Below are positions 1-8,519 of a DNA stretch of 64,000 nt, in pieces. A program made the position numbers and the translations under genes. This DNA is from Streptomyces acidiscabies (GTDB lineage Bacteria; Actinomycetota; Actinomycetes; Streptomycetales; Streptomycetaceae): assembly GCF_020010905.1 (NCBI RefSeq), contig NZ_JAGJBY010000002.1, positions 558,001 to 622,000 of the forward strand, given 5' to 3'. The notes below the pieces were generated by a model. The model saw nothing but the letters and a program-made list of their open reading frames with translations. It searched no databases and was not told the origin of the DNA. Within the stretch, counting starts at the first letter, position 1. Each line of letters starts with the position of its first letter.

Positions 1-1
1 A

Positions 2-565
2 ACGATCGGTGTGTCGATCGCGGTCCCGGAGCCTCACGGCAGCCAGCTCCAGGAGCTGCGCGCGGGCTTCGGCGACGCCGCCGCGCACGGCATCCCCACG
101 CACGTCACGCTGCTGCCGCCGACCGAGGTCGACGACGAGGCGCTGTCGGCCGTACAGACGCACCTGACGGACGTCGCGCGCGCGGGGCGGCCGTTCCCGA
201 TGCGGCTGTCGGGGACGGGTACGTTCCGGCCGCTGTCGCCGGTCGTCTTCGTGCGGGTCGTCGAGGGCGCCGAGGCGTGCGCGTGGCTCCAGCAGCGGGT
301 CAGGGACGCGTCGGGGCCGCTCGCGCGCGAGCTCCAGTTCCCCTACCACCCGCACGTGACGGTCGCCCACGGCATCGACGAGGCCGCGATGGACCGCGCG
401 TACGAGGAACTCGCCGGGTACGAGGCGGACTGGTCCTGCACCGGCTTCGCGTTCTACGCGCAGGGACCGGACGGGGTGTGGCGCAAGCTGCGCGAGTACC
501 CGTTCGGCAGCCCGGTGGTCCCGCCGCAGGCGTCGGCGCCGGTGGACTCGGTCCCCAGCCTCTAG
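2..565 (+). CDS. 2'-5' RNA ligase family protein, 5' end cut by window edge
   Basis: The protein carries the two HxT/S motifs of the 2H phosphoesterase superfamily: HVTL near residue 31 and HVTV near residue 115, counted from the GTG at position 11. These two histidines would form the catalytic centre that acts on 2'-5' or cyclic phosphodiester bonds in RNA. The frame stays open upstream of the GTG to the window edge, and the codons before it (Thr-Ile-Gly) look like homologous sequence, so the true start probably lies outside the window. It ends eight bases before a convergent reductase gene. Family assignment is good; the biological substrate is unknown, as for most members of the family. 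Confidence 0.8.
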   Translation, partial: TIGVSIAVPEPHGSQLQELRAGFGDAAAHGIPTHVTLLPPTEVDDEALSAVQTHLTDVARAGRPFPMRLSGTGTFRPLSPVVFVRVVEGAEACAWLQQRVRDASGPLARELQFPYHPHVTVAHGIDEAAMDRAYEELAGYEADWSCTGFAFYAQGPDGVWRKLREYPFGSPVVPPQASAPVDSVPSL

Positions 566-580
566 AGGTTCTACTAGAGG
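559..580. terminator. short hairpin between convergent genes
   Basis: CCTCTAG (559-565) and CTAGAGG (574-580) form a 7-bp stem with an 8-base loop across the stop codons of two convergent genes. It could act as a weak bidirectional terminator. There is no T-run. Confidence 0.35.
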
Positions 581-1329
581 GGCAGCCTGCGGAACACCCC
601 GCGCGGGACGTGCCGCAGCGCCGACATCACCACCCGCAGCACCCCCGGCACCCACACCGTCTCCGCGCGCCGCCGCAGCCCCGCCTCGATCGCCGTCGCG
701 ACCGCCTCGGGGGTCGTCGCGAGCGGTGCCTCGGGGAGGTCCGCCGTCATCCTCGTCCGGACGAAGCCGGGGCGTACGACCATGACGTGGACGCCCGTCC
801 CGTGCAGCGCGTCCCCGAGGCCCTGCGCGAACGCGTCGAGGCCCGCCTTGCTGGAGCCGTAGATGAAGTTCGCGCGCCGCGCGCGTTCCCCGGCGACGGA
901 GGACAGGACGACCAGCGAGCCGTGGCCCTGCGTCTGGAGCGCGCGGGCGGCGACCAGGCCGGAGGAGACGGCGCCGGTGTAGTTCGTCTGCGCCACGCGC
1001 GCGGCGGCGAGGGGGTCACGCTCGTCGTTCGCCTGGTCCCCGAGCACGCCGAACGCGAGGAGTACGACGTCGATGTCCCCCTCCGCGAAGACCTTGCCGA
1101 GGGCCGTCTCGTGGGACTCGGCGTCGAGGGCGTCGAAGGGGACGGTACGGACGTCGGCGCCGAGCGCCCGGAGACTCTCGGCGGCGTCCTCCAGCGCGGG
1201 GGAGGGCCGCCCGGCGAGCCACACCGTACGCGCGCGGCGGGCGATCAGGCGGCGGGCGGTGGCGAGGGCGATCTCGGAGGTGCCGCCGAGGATCAGGAGG
1301 GACTGGGGGAGGCCGAAGGCGTCTTTCAC
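574..1329 (-). CDS. dprE2: SDR reductase, DprE2-like (decaprenylphospho-erythro-pentofuranosid-2-ulose 2-reductase)
   Basis: A 251-residue short-chain dehydrogenase. The N-terminal nucleotide-binding loop reads LILGGTSEIA (residues 12-21), typical of the DprE2 subgroup. The catalytic serine lies in VVLSS (about 143-144), and Tyr157 and Lys161 form the YxxxK pair. In mycobacteria DprE2 reduces the 2'-keto intermediate made by DprE1, giving polyprenyl-phosphoryl-arabinofuranose. The gene starts 8 bases after the DprE1-like gene and is clearly its operon partner. Function is assigned from family and context. The acceptor glycan in a Streptomyces, which lacks mycobacterial arabinogalactan, is not evident. 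Confidence 0.85.
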   Translation of the reverse strand: MKDAFGLPQSLLILGGTSEIALATARRLIARRARTVWLAGRPSPALEDAAESLRALGADVRTVPFDALDAESHETALGKVFAEGDIDVVLLAFGVLGDQANDERDPLAAARVAQTNYTGAVSSGLVAARALQTQGHGSLVVLSSVAGERARRANFIYGSSKAGLDAFAQGLGDALHGTGVHVMVVRPGFVRTRMTADLPEAPLATTPEAVATAIEAGLRRRAETVWVPGVLRVVMSALRHVPRGVFRRLPL

Positions 1330-1337
1330 GGTGTCTC

Positions 1338-2687
1338 CTAGAGATTGAGCCGGCGTGCGAGGTCCGACACGAACACCCCGCGCGGGTCCAGTTGTGCGCG
1401 CAGCTCGCGGAACGCGTCCGCGCGCGGGTACATCGCGTCGAGAAGATCCGGCCGCAGCCGTGAGTCCTTCGCGAGGTACACCCGGCCCCCCGCCCCCGCG
1501 ACCTCCTCGTCCAGCTCGTCCAGGAACGCCGCGAGGCCGGGCAGGGCGGCCGGGATGTCCAGGGCGAGGGTCCAGCCGGGGCGGGGGAAGGAGAGCCAGC
1601 CGGGGTCGGACTCGCCGAACCGCTTGAGGACGGCGAGGAAGGACGGGCAGCGGCGCTCGGAGATGCGGTGGACGATCCGGCGCAGGGCTTCCTCCTGGCC
1701 GTGCCCGACGACGAACTGGTACTGCACGAAGCCGCCCCGCCCGTAGATCCGGTTCCAGTGGGGGACGCCGTCCAGGGGGTGGAAGAACGCCGGGATCCGC
1801 TGGAGCTCACCCGCACGCGCGCGAGGGGCGCGCCGGTACCAGAGCTCGTTGAAGAGGCCGACGGTCGTCCGCGTGAGCAGCCCGCCGGGGACGAAGGAGG
1901 GGGCGGCGGGGAGGACGGCGGGCCGGAAGGACAGCGGGGCCCGCCGCTTTCGCGCAGGCAGCGCGTCCAGCGGCGCGTGGTCCCCGCGCGTGAGGACCGC
2001 CCGTCCCGTCGACGCCCCGCGCGCGAGGAGGTCGATCCAGGCGACGGAGTACCGGTGGTGCCGGTCGCCCTCGGTCAGCCGGGCCATCAGGTCGTCGAGG
2101 TCGGCGGCGCGCTCCGTGTCGACGGCCATCAGGGACGTCTCGACGGGATGCAGGCGCACGCGCGCGGTGAGGATCACGCCGGTCAGGCCCATGCCCCCGG
2201 CGGTCGCGTCGAACAGGGGCGTGCCCTGGCGGACCGTACGGATCGTGCCGTCCGCCGTGAGCAGCTCGAACGACGGGACGTGGCGCGCGAAGGAGCCGGA
2301 CGCGTGGTGGTTCTTGCCGTGGATGTCCGCGCCGATCGCGCCGCCGACGGTGACGTACCGGGTCCCCGGGGTGACCGGCACGAACCAGCCCAGCGGGAGG
2401 AGGACCTCCATCAGGCGGTGCAGGGAGATCCCCGCGTCGCACAGGACGATCCCCTCGGAGGCGTCGATCGCGTGGACGCGGTCGAGGCCGGTCATGTCCA
2501 GGACGGCGCCGCCGGCGTTCTGCGCCGCGTCGCCGTACGCCCTTCCCAGGCCCCGGGGGATGCCGCCCCGGGCTCCCACACCCCGGACGGCCTCCACGGC
2601 CTCCTCGTACGTCCCTGGGCGGATCAGACGGGCCGTGGAGGGGGCGGTGCGGCCCCATCCGGTGACGGAAGCGGTCTCGGCAGGCAT
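1338..2687 (-). CDS. dprE1: FAD-dependent oxidoreductase, DprE1-like decaprenylphosphoryl-ribose oxidase
   Basis: This 449-residue protein follows mycobacterial DprE1 closely along its length: RGLGRAYGDAAQN near residue 46, the FAD-site stretch GGAIGADIHGKNHHASGSF, and the C-terminal AKDSRL...MYPRAD and SDLARRL segments. It would oxidise the 2'-hydroxyl of polyprenyl-phosphoryl-ribose using FAD, the first half of the 2'-epimerisation completed by the next gene. The position matching the benzothiazinone-attacked cysteine of M. tuberculosis (Cys387) is Ala375 here (codon 1563-1565, GWTLALD context). It is transcribed divergently from the PAP2 and UbiA genes that would make its substrate. Confidence 0.88.
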   Translation of the reverse strand: MPAETASVTGWGRTAPSTARLIRPGTYEEAVEAVRGVGARGGIPRGLGRAYGDAAQNAGGAVLDMTGLDRVHAIDASEGIVLCDAGISLHRLMEVLLPLGWFVPVTPGTRYVTVGGAIGADIHGKNHHASGSFARHVPSFELLTADGTIRTVRQGTPLFDATAGGMGLTGVILTARVRLHPVETSLMAVDTERAADLDDLMARLTEGDRHHRYSVAWIDLLARGASTGRAVLTRGDHAPLDALPARKRRAPLSFRPAVLPAAPSFVPGGLLTRTTVGLFNELWYRRAPRARAGELQRIPAFFHPLDGVPHWNRIYGRGGFVQYQFVVGHGQEEALRRIVHRISERRCPSFLAVLKRFGESDPGWLSFPRPGWTLALDIPAALPGLAAFLDELDEEVAGAGGRVYLAKDSRLRPDLLDAMYPRADAFRELRAQLDPRGVFVSDLARRLNL

Positions 2688-2821
2688 GTCGGTGACCGTA
2701 GCGCCCCTATTTGTCCGGAAACCTCGTCAACATCAAATCCCCTCCCCGAAATGGGTGATAAATGGGATTTCGCCCAATATTGCCGGTCCTGCGGCCGTTC
2801 GGGCGTGAACAGTGGGCTGAT

Positions 2822-3325
2822 ATGGACGAGAACTACGACCGGCGCCTCCTCACCGCGCTCCACGCGCGCGGCGCCGACCCCCGGGTCGCGAACGCCGCGC
2901 GCGCCCTGTCGTGGGCCGGCGAGCACGGCGCGGTGTGGCTCGCGGCGGGCCTCGCCGGAGCGACCCTCGACACAGGCCGGCGCAGCGCCTGGCTGCGGGC
3001 GACGGCACTCTGCGCGGGCGCGCACGCGGTGAGCGTCGCCGCGAAACGCGTCGTACGGCGGCCCCGGCCGTCCCACGTGCGTCCGCTGGTCCGCACCGCC
3101 GGGCGGCACTCCTTCCCCAGCTCCCACGCGACGTCGGCCGCCGCTGCGGCGTACGCGTACGGGGCGCTCGGCGCGTACGCGTACGCCCCTGTCGCCGTCG
3201 CCATGGGGGTGTCCCGGCTGGTGGCGGGCGTGCACTATCCGTCGGACGTCGCTGCGGGGGCGGTGCTCGGTGTGGTCACCGCGCGCGTGGGTGCGCGGTG
3301 GATGCTGGCGGGCGTACGCGGATGA
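2822..3325 (+). CDS. PAP2-family phosphatase, probable polyprenyl-phosphoribose 5-phosphatase
   Basis: A 167-residue membrane phosphatase with all three PAP2 signature blocks: K-x6-RP (Lys75 to Pro83), the PSSH block (His102), and SR-x5-H-x3-D (Arg132, His138, Asp142). The start at 2822 was chosen over an in-frame ATG at 2762 because family homology begins there; no strong ribosome site supports either. It overlaps the following prenyltransferase by the ATGA at 3322-3325. In mycobacteria the equivalent gene (Rv3807c type) removes the 5-phosphate from decaprenyl-phosphoryl-5-phosphoribose, and the same neighbour is present here, so that role is the likely one. Confidence 0.85.
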   Translation: MDENYDRRLLTALHARGADPRVANAARALSWAGEHGAVWLAAGLAGATLDTGRRSAWLRATALCAGAHAVSVAAKRVVRRPRPSHVRPLVRTAGRHSFPSSHATSAAAAAYAYGALGAYAYAPVAVAMGVSRLVAGVHYPSDVAAGAVLGVVTARVGARWMLAGVRG

Positions 3326-4269
3326 CGCAGACCGCGCCCGAACTCCGCGAGCAGCGCACGCGCGTGGGGCAGCCGCCTGTGGTCGTTCCCGCGCGCGGGG
3401 TGCTGCTCGGGCTCCTGGTGACCGCCCGGCCCAAGCAGTGGGTCAAGAACGTCCTCGTCGTCGCCGCGCCGGCTGCCGCCGGACGGCTGTTGTCCTGGCC
3501 CGCCGCCGCTCAACTCGCCCTCGTCTTCGTCCTGTTCACCGCCTGCGCGGCGGCCGTCTACCTCGTCAACGACGCGCGCGACGCCGACGCGGACCGGGCC
3601 CACCCCACGAAACGCCTCCGGCCCGTCGCCGCCGGACAGGTCCCCGTACCCCTCGCGTACGCCGTGGGCGGCCTTCTCGCGGCCTCCGGGCCCCTCCTGG
3701 CCCTGCGGCTGACCACACCCGGCGTCGCGGCCCTCCTGGCGGCGTACGTGGCCATGCAGCTCGCGTACTGCGTCAGCCTCAAGCACGTCCTCGTCGTCGA
3801 CCTCGTCGTCGTGTCGACCGGGTTCCTCATGCGGGCCACCGCCGGGGGGCTCGCGCTCGGCATCCCGCTGTCCCGGTGGTTCCTCATCACCACCGGGTTC
3901 GGGGCGCTGTTCATGGTCGCCGCCAAGCGGTACTCCGAGGCCGTGCAGATGGACGGGACGGCGGGGGCCACGCGCGCGCTGCTCACCGAGTACACGACCG
4001 GGTACCTGCGGTTCGTGTGGCAGCTCGCCGCCGGGGTCGCCGTCCTCGGGTACTGCCTGTGGGCGCTGGAGGGCGGCGCGTACGCGAGTGTTGTGCCGTG
4101 GCGTCAGCTGTCGATGGTCGCGTTCATCCTCGCGGTGCTGCGGTACGCCGTCTTCGCGGACCGGGGGACCGCCGGGGAGCCCGAGGAGGTCGTGCTGGGG
4201 GACCGCGCGCTCGCGCTGATCGGGGTGGCGTGGATCGCCATGTACGGCCTGGCGGTGGCTCGTTGGTGA
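3322..4269 (+). CDS. UbiA-family decaprenyl-phosphate phosphoribosyltransferase
   Basis: A 315-residue multi-spanning prenyltransferase of the UbiA superfamily. The first Asp-rich motif NDxxDxxxD is at residues 83-91, followed by PTKRLRP, and about nine hydrophobic segments follow. In mycobacteria UbiA (Rv3806c) transfers 5-phosphoribose from PRPP to decaprenyl phosphate, the committed step of arabinose-donor synthesis. It is translationally coupled to the PAP2 gene by a 4-base overlap. With the divergent DprE1/DprE2 genes this completes the four-enzyme route; no arabinosyltransferase is in the window. A longer upstream frame is only an artefact of the PAP2 gene. Confidence 0.85.
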   Translation: MTQTAPELREQRTRVGQPPVVVPARGVLLGLLVTARPKQWVKNVLVVAAPAAAGRLLSWPAAAQLALVFVLFTACAAAVYLVNDARDADADRAHPTKRLRPVAAGQVPVPLAYAVGGLLAASGPLLALRLTTPGVAALLAAYVAMQLAYCVSLKHVLVVDLVVVSTGFLMRATAGGLALGIPLSRWFLITTGFGALFMVAAKRYSEAVQMDGTAGATRALLTEYTTGYLRFVWQLAAGVAVLGYCLWALEGGAYASVVPWRQLSMVAFILAVLRYAVFADRGTAGEPEEVVLGDRALALIGVAWIAMYGLAVARW

Positions 4270-4345
4270 GGGTCGGCTACAGTCCCGCCTTCCGGGGCAC
4301 CCGGACATGGGTTTTCCGGCACACAGGTGAGGCAGAGTTCCGGGC

Positions 4346-5227
4346 ATGGACTGGCTGAAGAGGCTTCCCGTCGTCGGGCCGTTCGTGGTGCGGCTGACGG
4401 CCACGCACGCGTGGCGGTCGTACGAGCGGCTCGACAAGGTGAAGTGGACGCGGCTCGCCGCCGCGATGACGTTCGTCAGCTTCATCTCGCTGTTCCCGCT
4501 GCTGACGCTGGCCGCCGCCGTCACGGCCGCGACCCTCAGCGGCGACCAGCAAAAACGCCTCGAAGGCCGCATCGCCGACCAGGTCCCCGGCATCTCGGGA
4601 CAGCTCGACGTCGCGTCCCTCGTGCAGAACGCCGGCACGGTCGGCCTCATCGCCGGCGCGATCCTGCTCTTCACGGGCCTCGGCTGGGTCTCGCAGATAC
4701 GGGACTGCCTGCGCGCGGTCTGGGAACTCCCCGACGACGACGGCAACCCCGTCCTGATCAAGGCCAAGGACGCGGGCGTCCTCGTGGGCTTCGGCGGCGC
4801 GGTCCTGGTGACCTTCGCGGCGTCCACGGTCGCGACATGGGCGGTGGGCGCCCTCGCGGACGCCCTGGGCCTGGACGAACACGGCTGGGGCACCGCACTC
4901 CTGCGCGTGGCCGCGTTCGCGGTGGCGGTCCTGGCCGACTTCCTGCTCCTGCTGTACGTCCTGACCCTCCTCCCCGGCGCCGACCCCCCGCGCCGCCGCC
5001 TCCTCGAAGCGGCGCTGATCGGCGCGCTCGGCTTCGAACTCCTCAAGCTCGTCCTGAGCGGCTACCTCCAGGGCGTCGCCACGAAGACGATGTACGGCGC
5101 TTTCGGCGTCCCGGTCGCGCTCCTGCTGTGGATCAACCTGACGGCGAAGCTGGTGCTGTACTGCGCGGCGTGGTCGGCGACACGGAGCGTGGAGGTGGAG
5201 AAGGGGGAGGTGGAGGTGGAGGCGTGA
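4346..5227 (+). CDS. YihY/BrkB-family inner membrane protein
   Basis: A 293-residue protein with the YihY/virulence factor BrkB layout: a soluble N-terminus rich in Arg and Lys, then five or six hydrophobic segments (first at about residues 30-60, AAAMTFVSFISLFPLLTLAAAV; later ones around 105, 150, 185, 215 and 250). The family once was called ribonuclease BN by mistake; its real role in envelope function is unsettled. The C-terminus is Glu/Val-rich (EVEKGEVEVEA). It stands alone, in the same direction as the UbiA gene 76 bases upstream, and converges on the carboxypeptidase gene. Confidence 0.8.
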   Translation: MDWLKRLPVVGPFVVRLTATHAWRSYERLDKVKWTRLAAAMTFVSFISLFPLLTLAAAVTAATLSGDQQKRLEGRIADQVPGISGQLDVASLVQNAGTVGLIAGAILLFTGLGWVSQIRDCLRAVWELPDDDGNPVLIKAKDAGVLVGFGGAVLVTFAASTVATWAVGALADALGLDEHGWGTALLRVAAFAVAVLADFLLLLYVLTLLPGADPPRRRLLEAALIGALGFELLKLVLSGYLQGVATKTMYGAFGVPVALLLWINLTAKLVLYCAAWSATRSVEVEKGEVEVEA

Positions 5228-5305
5228 GGGGGGATTCGCTGCACGCGCGCGAGGTGCGAGCGCACACTTTGAACGCGCGCGCGGAGTGCGAGCCGACGTC
5301 CCTCC

Positions 5306-6616
5306 TCAGGCCCCCGGCGTCTCCTCCGGCTCTCCGGCCCCCGTCTCACCCGCCCGCGCGGCCCTCCCCGAAGGCCACTTGCGGTTGACCAAAAACACAC
5401 CCCCGGCGAGCAGCACCAGCACCCCGCCCGTGATGCCCATCGCCGTACCCATCCCGCCGGAGCCGCCGGGGGCCGTCTTCGCGGCGACCGGGGAACCCGA
5501 CGCGTCGCCCGCGCCCCCGGCCTGGCCCGTCGGCTCGGACGGTGTCGAGGTGCTGGTGGAACCCTGCTGGGCGGTCGCGTTCTTCGGGGGGACCAGTTCG
5601 CCGATGGGGCGGGTCTTGCCGGCCGCCTGGAAACCCCAGTCCAGGAGCGCGGCGGTCTCCTTGTAGACCTCGTTGTGGGCTTCCTTCGAGGGGTTCATCA
5701 CCGTGACGAGCAGGACCCGGCCCGCGCGTTCGGCGACGCCCGTGAAGGTCGCGCCGGCGTTGGTCGTGTTGCCGTTCTTGACGCCCGCGATGCCCGGGTA
5801 CTGGGCGATGTCGGAGTCGCCGCTGAGCAGGCGGTTGGTGTTCTGGATCTCGAAGGGGGTCCGGGTGACCTTGCCCGTCTTGGCGTCCTTCTTCGTCTCG
5901 CCCGGGAACTTCGCCTTGACCGTCGACGCGTACTCCCGGAAGTCCTTCTTCTGGAGCCCGGAGCGCGCGATGAGGGTGAGGTCGTAGGCGGACGAGACCT
6001 GCCCGGGGGCGTCGTACCCGTCCGGCGAGACGACGCTCGTGTCGAGCGCCTGGAGCTCCTCCGCGTGCGCGTTCATGTCGGCCACCGTCGCGGGGACGCC
6101 GCCGTTCATGGCGGACAGGACGCGCACCGCGTCGTTCCCGGAGCGCAGGAAGACCCCGAGCCACAGGTCGTGGACGGAGTAGGTCTCGTTCTCCTTTATG
6201 CCGACGGTGCTGGAACCGGCCCCCATGCCGGAGAGCTCGGCCGGCGCCACCTTGTGCTGCGTGGTCCTCGGGAAGCGCGGCAGCACCGTGTCAGCGAACA
6301 GCATCTTCATCGTGCTGGCCGGCGGCAGCCGCCAGTGCGCGTTGTGCGCCGCGAGCACGTCCCCCGACTCCGCGTCGGCGACGATCCAGGACCGCGCGGT
6401 GATGTCCTTGGGCAGCACGGGCGCGCCGCCCGCGAGGTCGGCCTGCGTCCCCGGCAGTCCCAGCCGCGCACCCCCGACCGTCGACATGCGCGCGGGCGGC
6501 GTCACGGAGGGGCTCGGCGACGGGCTGGGCGCGGCGACGGCGAACGGCGCGGTGAGCGAGGCGGTCGCGAGCGTGGCGGCGGTGACCGTCAGGGATCGCC
6601 TGACGGCCCGTTTCAT
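5306..6616 (-). CDS. D-alanyl-D-alanine carboxypeptidase (PBP5-like, membrane anchored)
   Basis: A 436-residue serine carboxypeptidase that trims the stem-peptide D-Ala-D-Ala in peptidoglycan. The start at 6616 gives a signal peptide (MKRAVRRSLT then a hydrophobic core to about residue 29). The catalytic SxxK is Ser101-Thr-Met-Lys104, the SxN motif is Ser159-Gly-Asn161, and the third motif reads Lys280-Asn-Gly282 instead of the usual KTG. A Pro/Ser/Thr linker and a C-terminal transmembrane anchor (around 400-420) followed by a basic tail place the enzyme outside the membrane. The longer reading frame upstream of 6616 lacks a signal peptide and was rejected. Confidence 0.88.
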   Translation of the reverse strand: MKRAVRRSLTVTAATLATASLTAPFAVAAPSPSPSPSVTPPARMSTVGGARLGLPGTQADLAGGAPVLPKDITARSWIVADAESGDVLAAHNAHWRLPPASTMKMLFADTVLPRFPRTTQHKVAPAELSGMGAGSSTVGIKENETYSVHDLWLGVFLRSGNDAVRVLSAMNGGVPATVADMNAHAEELQALDTSVVSPDGYDAPGQVSSAYDLTLIARSGLQKKDFREYASTVKAKFPGETKKDAKTGKVTRTPFEIQNTNRLLSGDSDIAQYPGIAGVKNGNTTNAGATFTGVAERAGRVLLVTVMNPSKEAHNEVYKETAALLDWGFQAAGKTRPIGELVPPKNATAQQGSTSTSTPSEPTGQAGGAGDASGSPVAAKTAPGGSGGMGTAMGITGGVLVLLAGGVFLVNRKWPSGRAARAGETGAGEPEETPGA

Positions 6617-6719
6617 GGGTGCGGGCACGACGCCGAACGTACCCGCAGCCCCGGCGGAAGTCCCACCGCGCTCCCCACCCGCCTCCGGGAACCGGACACC
6701 CGACGGCGATACTGGGCGC

Positions 6720-6959
6720 ATGAAGCTCACCCGCCCCCTCTCGTGGTTCCTGCTCGCCTTCGGGGTCTGGTCGTGGGTCATCTGGGTCACTTTCGTAAAG
6801 AATCTGATCAAAGACGGCAGCGGCCTGGCGTTCGACGACGGACATCCCACGGCCTACTTCTGGGTGCACCTGACGCTCGCGGTCGTGTCCTTCGTATTGG
6901 GGACGGCCATCGGGCTCATCGGGTTGCGTTCCCTGCGCGCGCTGCGCGCCACGTCGTAG
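6720..6959 (+). CDS. small membrane protein, SCO4848 family
   Basis: A 79-residue protein with two transmembrane helices (about 6-25 and 46-68) and a short loop carrying KNLIKDGSG. It matches a small actinobacterial membrane family that I recall as SCO4848-like; no biochemical function is known. The ATG at 6720 follows the divergent carboxypeptidase by about 100 bases, and the gene lies just upstream of the metallophosphoesterase. It sits inside a longer open frame whose upstream part is antisense to the carboxypeptidase and is not real. Confidence 0.75.
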   Translation: MKLTRPLSWFLLAFGVWSWVIWVTFVKNLIKDGSGLAFDDGHPTAYFWVHLTLAVVSFVLGTAIGLIGLRSLRALRATS

Positions 6960-7008
6960 CGGATCGAGCCGGGCAAGTGGCCAGCGGAACAAGGGGTTTA
7001 CGACAGTC

Positions 7009-8322
7009 ATGGTGATCGTCTTCGGCGCGCTCGCGCTGGCCGTCCTGGTGACCGGCAACTGGTACCTGTGGCGCCGGCTGTTCCGCGACACGACACGGGG
7101 CCCGGGCTGGGCGCGCCGCGCGGGCGCCGTCCTCATCGGGGCCGGCTGGACCCTCGCGATCACGGGTCTGGTGGCCGAGCGCACGGGTGCGCCTTTCTGG
7201 CTGCAACGGGTCCTGGCCTGGCCGGGCTTCCTGTGGCTGGCGGTGGCGATGTACCTGCTGCTGGCGGTCCTGGCGGGGGAGGCCGTACGCCCGCTGCTGC
7301 GGCTGTTCCTGGAGCGGCGGGCGGCGAGACGGGCCACGGATGCCGCCCCCGAGCCCCTGAAGGCCCCTCAGGAGCCCGTACGCACCCTCTCCGAGGTTCC
7401 GGCATCGCCGGACGCCACGAAGGCCCCTGAGGTCGCACAGGCGCCTTCGGCGCCCGAGGGAACCGCAGGCACCCCCGAAACCGCCACCCCCGCCGGCCCC
7501 ACCCGCCGCCTCTTCGTCTCCCGAGTCGTCGCCGGCGCCGCAGCCACCGCCGCCGTAGGCACCGTCGGCTACGGCACCTACGGCGTCCTGCGCGGCCCGA
7601 AGGTGAAACGCGTCACGGTCCCCCTCGCGAAGCTCCCGCGCGCGGCCCACGGCTACCGCATCGCGGTCGTGAGCGACATCCACCTCAGCCCGATCCTGGG
7701 CCGGGGCTTCGCGCAGAAGGTCGTCGACACGATCAACGGCACCCAGCCCGACCTGATCGCGGTGGTGGGCGACTTGGTCGACGGCAGCGTCAAGGACCTC
7801 GGCCCGGCAGCCGCCCCCCTCGCGCAACTGACGGCCCGTCAGGGAAAATTTTTCGTCACGGGTAACCACGAGTACTTCTCCGGCGCCGAGCAGTGGGTCG
7901 AGGAGGTCCGCCGCCTCGGCATCCGCCCCCTCCAGAACGAGCGCACCGAACTCCCCTGGTTCGACCTCGCCGGGGTCAACGACATCGCGGGCGAGAGCGA
8001 GGGCCAGGGCCCGGACTTCGCGAAGGCGCTCGGCGACCGCGACACCGCGCGCACGGCCGTACTCCTCGCGCACCAGCCCGTGCAGATCCACGACGCGGTG
8101 GACCACGGCGTCGACCTCCAGCTCTCGGGCCACACGCACGGCGGCCAGCTCTGGCCCGGCAAGTACTTCGCCGAGGCCGCGAACCCGACGGTCTCCGGCC
8201 TGGAGCGGTACGACGACACACAGCTGTACGTCTCCAACGGCGCGGGCGCGTGGGGTCCGCCCACGCGCGTGGGCGCGCCGTCCGACGTCACGGTGATCGA
8301 ACTGGCCTCCCTGAGGGCCTGA
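7009..8322 (+). CDS. membrane-anchored calcineurin-like metallophosphoesterase (YkuE type)
   Basis: A 437-residue protein. The N-terminus has about four transmembrane helices, followed by an Ala/Pro/Glu-rich linker (about 110-165), a further hydrophobic segment or TAT-like region (RRLFVSRVVAGAAATAAV) and a metallophosphoesterase domain. The metal ligands are visible in order: SDIHLSP, GDLVDG, GNHEYF, AHQPV and SGHTHGGQLWP. The extended linker and preceding helices resemble YkuE-type phosphoesterases, which act at the membrane surface. Substrate cannot be told from sequence. It is probably transcribed with the small membrane gene 49 bases upstream. Confidence 0.85.
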   Translation: MVIVFGALALAVLVTGNWYLWRRLFRDTTRGPGWARRAGAVLIGAGWTLAITGLVAERTGAPFWLQRVLAWPGFLWLAVAMYLLLAVLAGEAVRPLLRLFLERRAARRATDAAPEPLKAPQEPVRTLSEVPASPDATKAPEVAQAPSAPEGTAGTPETATPAGPTRRLFVSRVVAGAAATAAVGTVGYGTYGVLRGPKVKRVTVPLAKLPRAAHGYRIAVVSDIHLSPILGRGFAQKVVDTINGTQPDLIAVVGDLVDGSVKDLGPAAAPLAQLTARQGKFFVTGNHEYFSGAEQWVEEVRRLGIRPLQNERTELPWFDLAGVNDIAGESEGQGPDFAKALGDRDTARTAVLLAHQPVQIHDAVDHGVDLQLSGHTHGGQLWPGKYFAEAANPTVSGLERYDDTQLYVSNGAGAWGPPTRVGAPSDVTVIELASLRA

Positions 8323-8519
8323 ACCCCCGCACACCTGTGAAGGGGCTGTGAAACCGGACCGAAACAACTGTTCGGGTAAGTTCTCTCTCATCTCGTCCGA
8401 TTAACCTTCCCTGGGCGAAACCGTGTGTGATTAGGTGAGCCGGCCATTCAGGGGAGTGGCCTCTTTTTCGTAGGTAGGACTGGGCCCGTTCACCGGGCCT
8501 GGGGAGGCAGGGCACCACC

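Noticed and set aside
1668..3032. Long antisense frames opposite dprE1 and many other genes
   Set aside because: High GC produces long open shadow frames on the other strand; their translations are Arg/Pro/Gly-rich with no domains.
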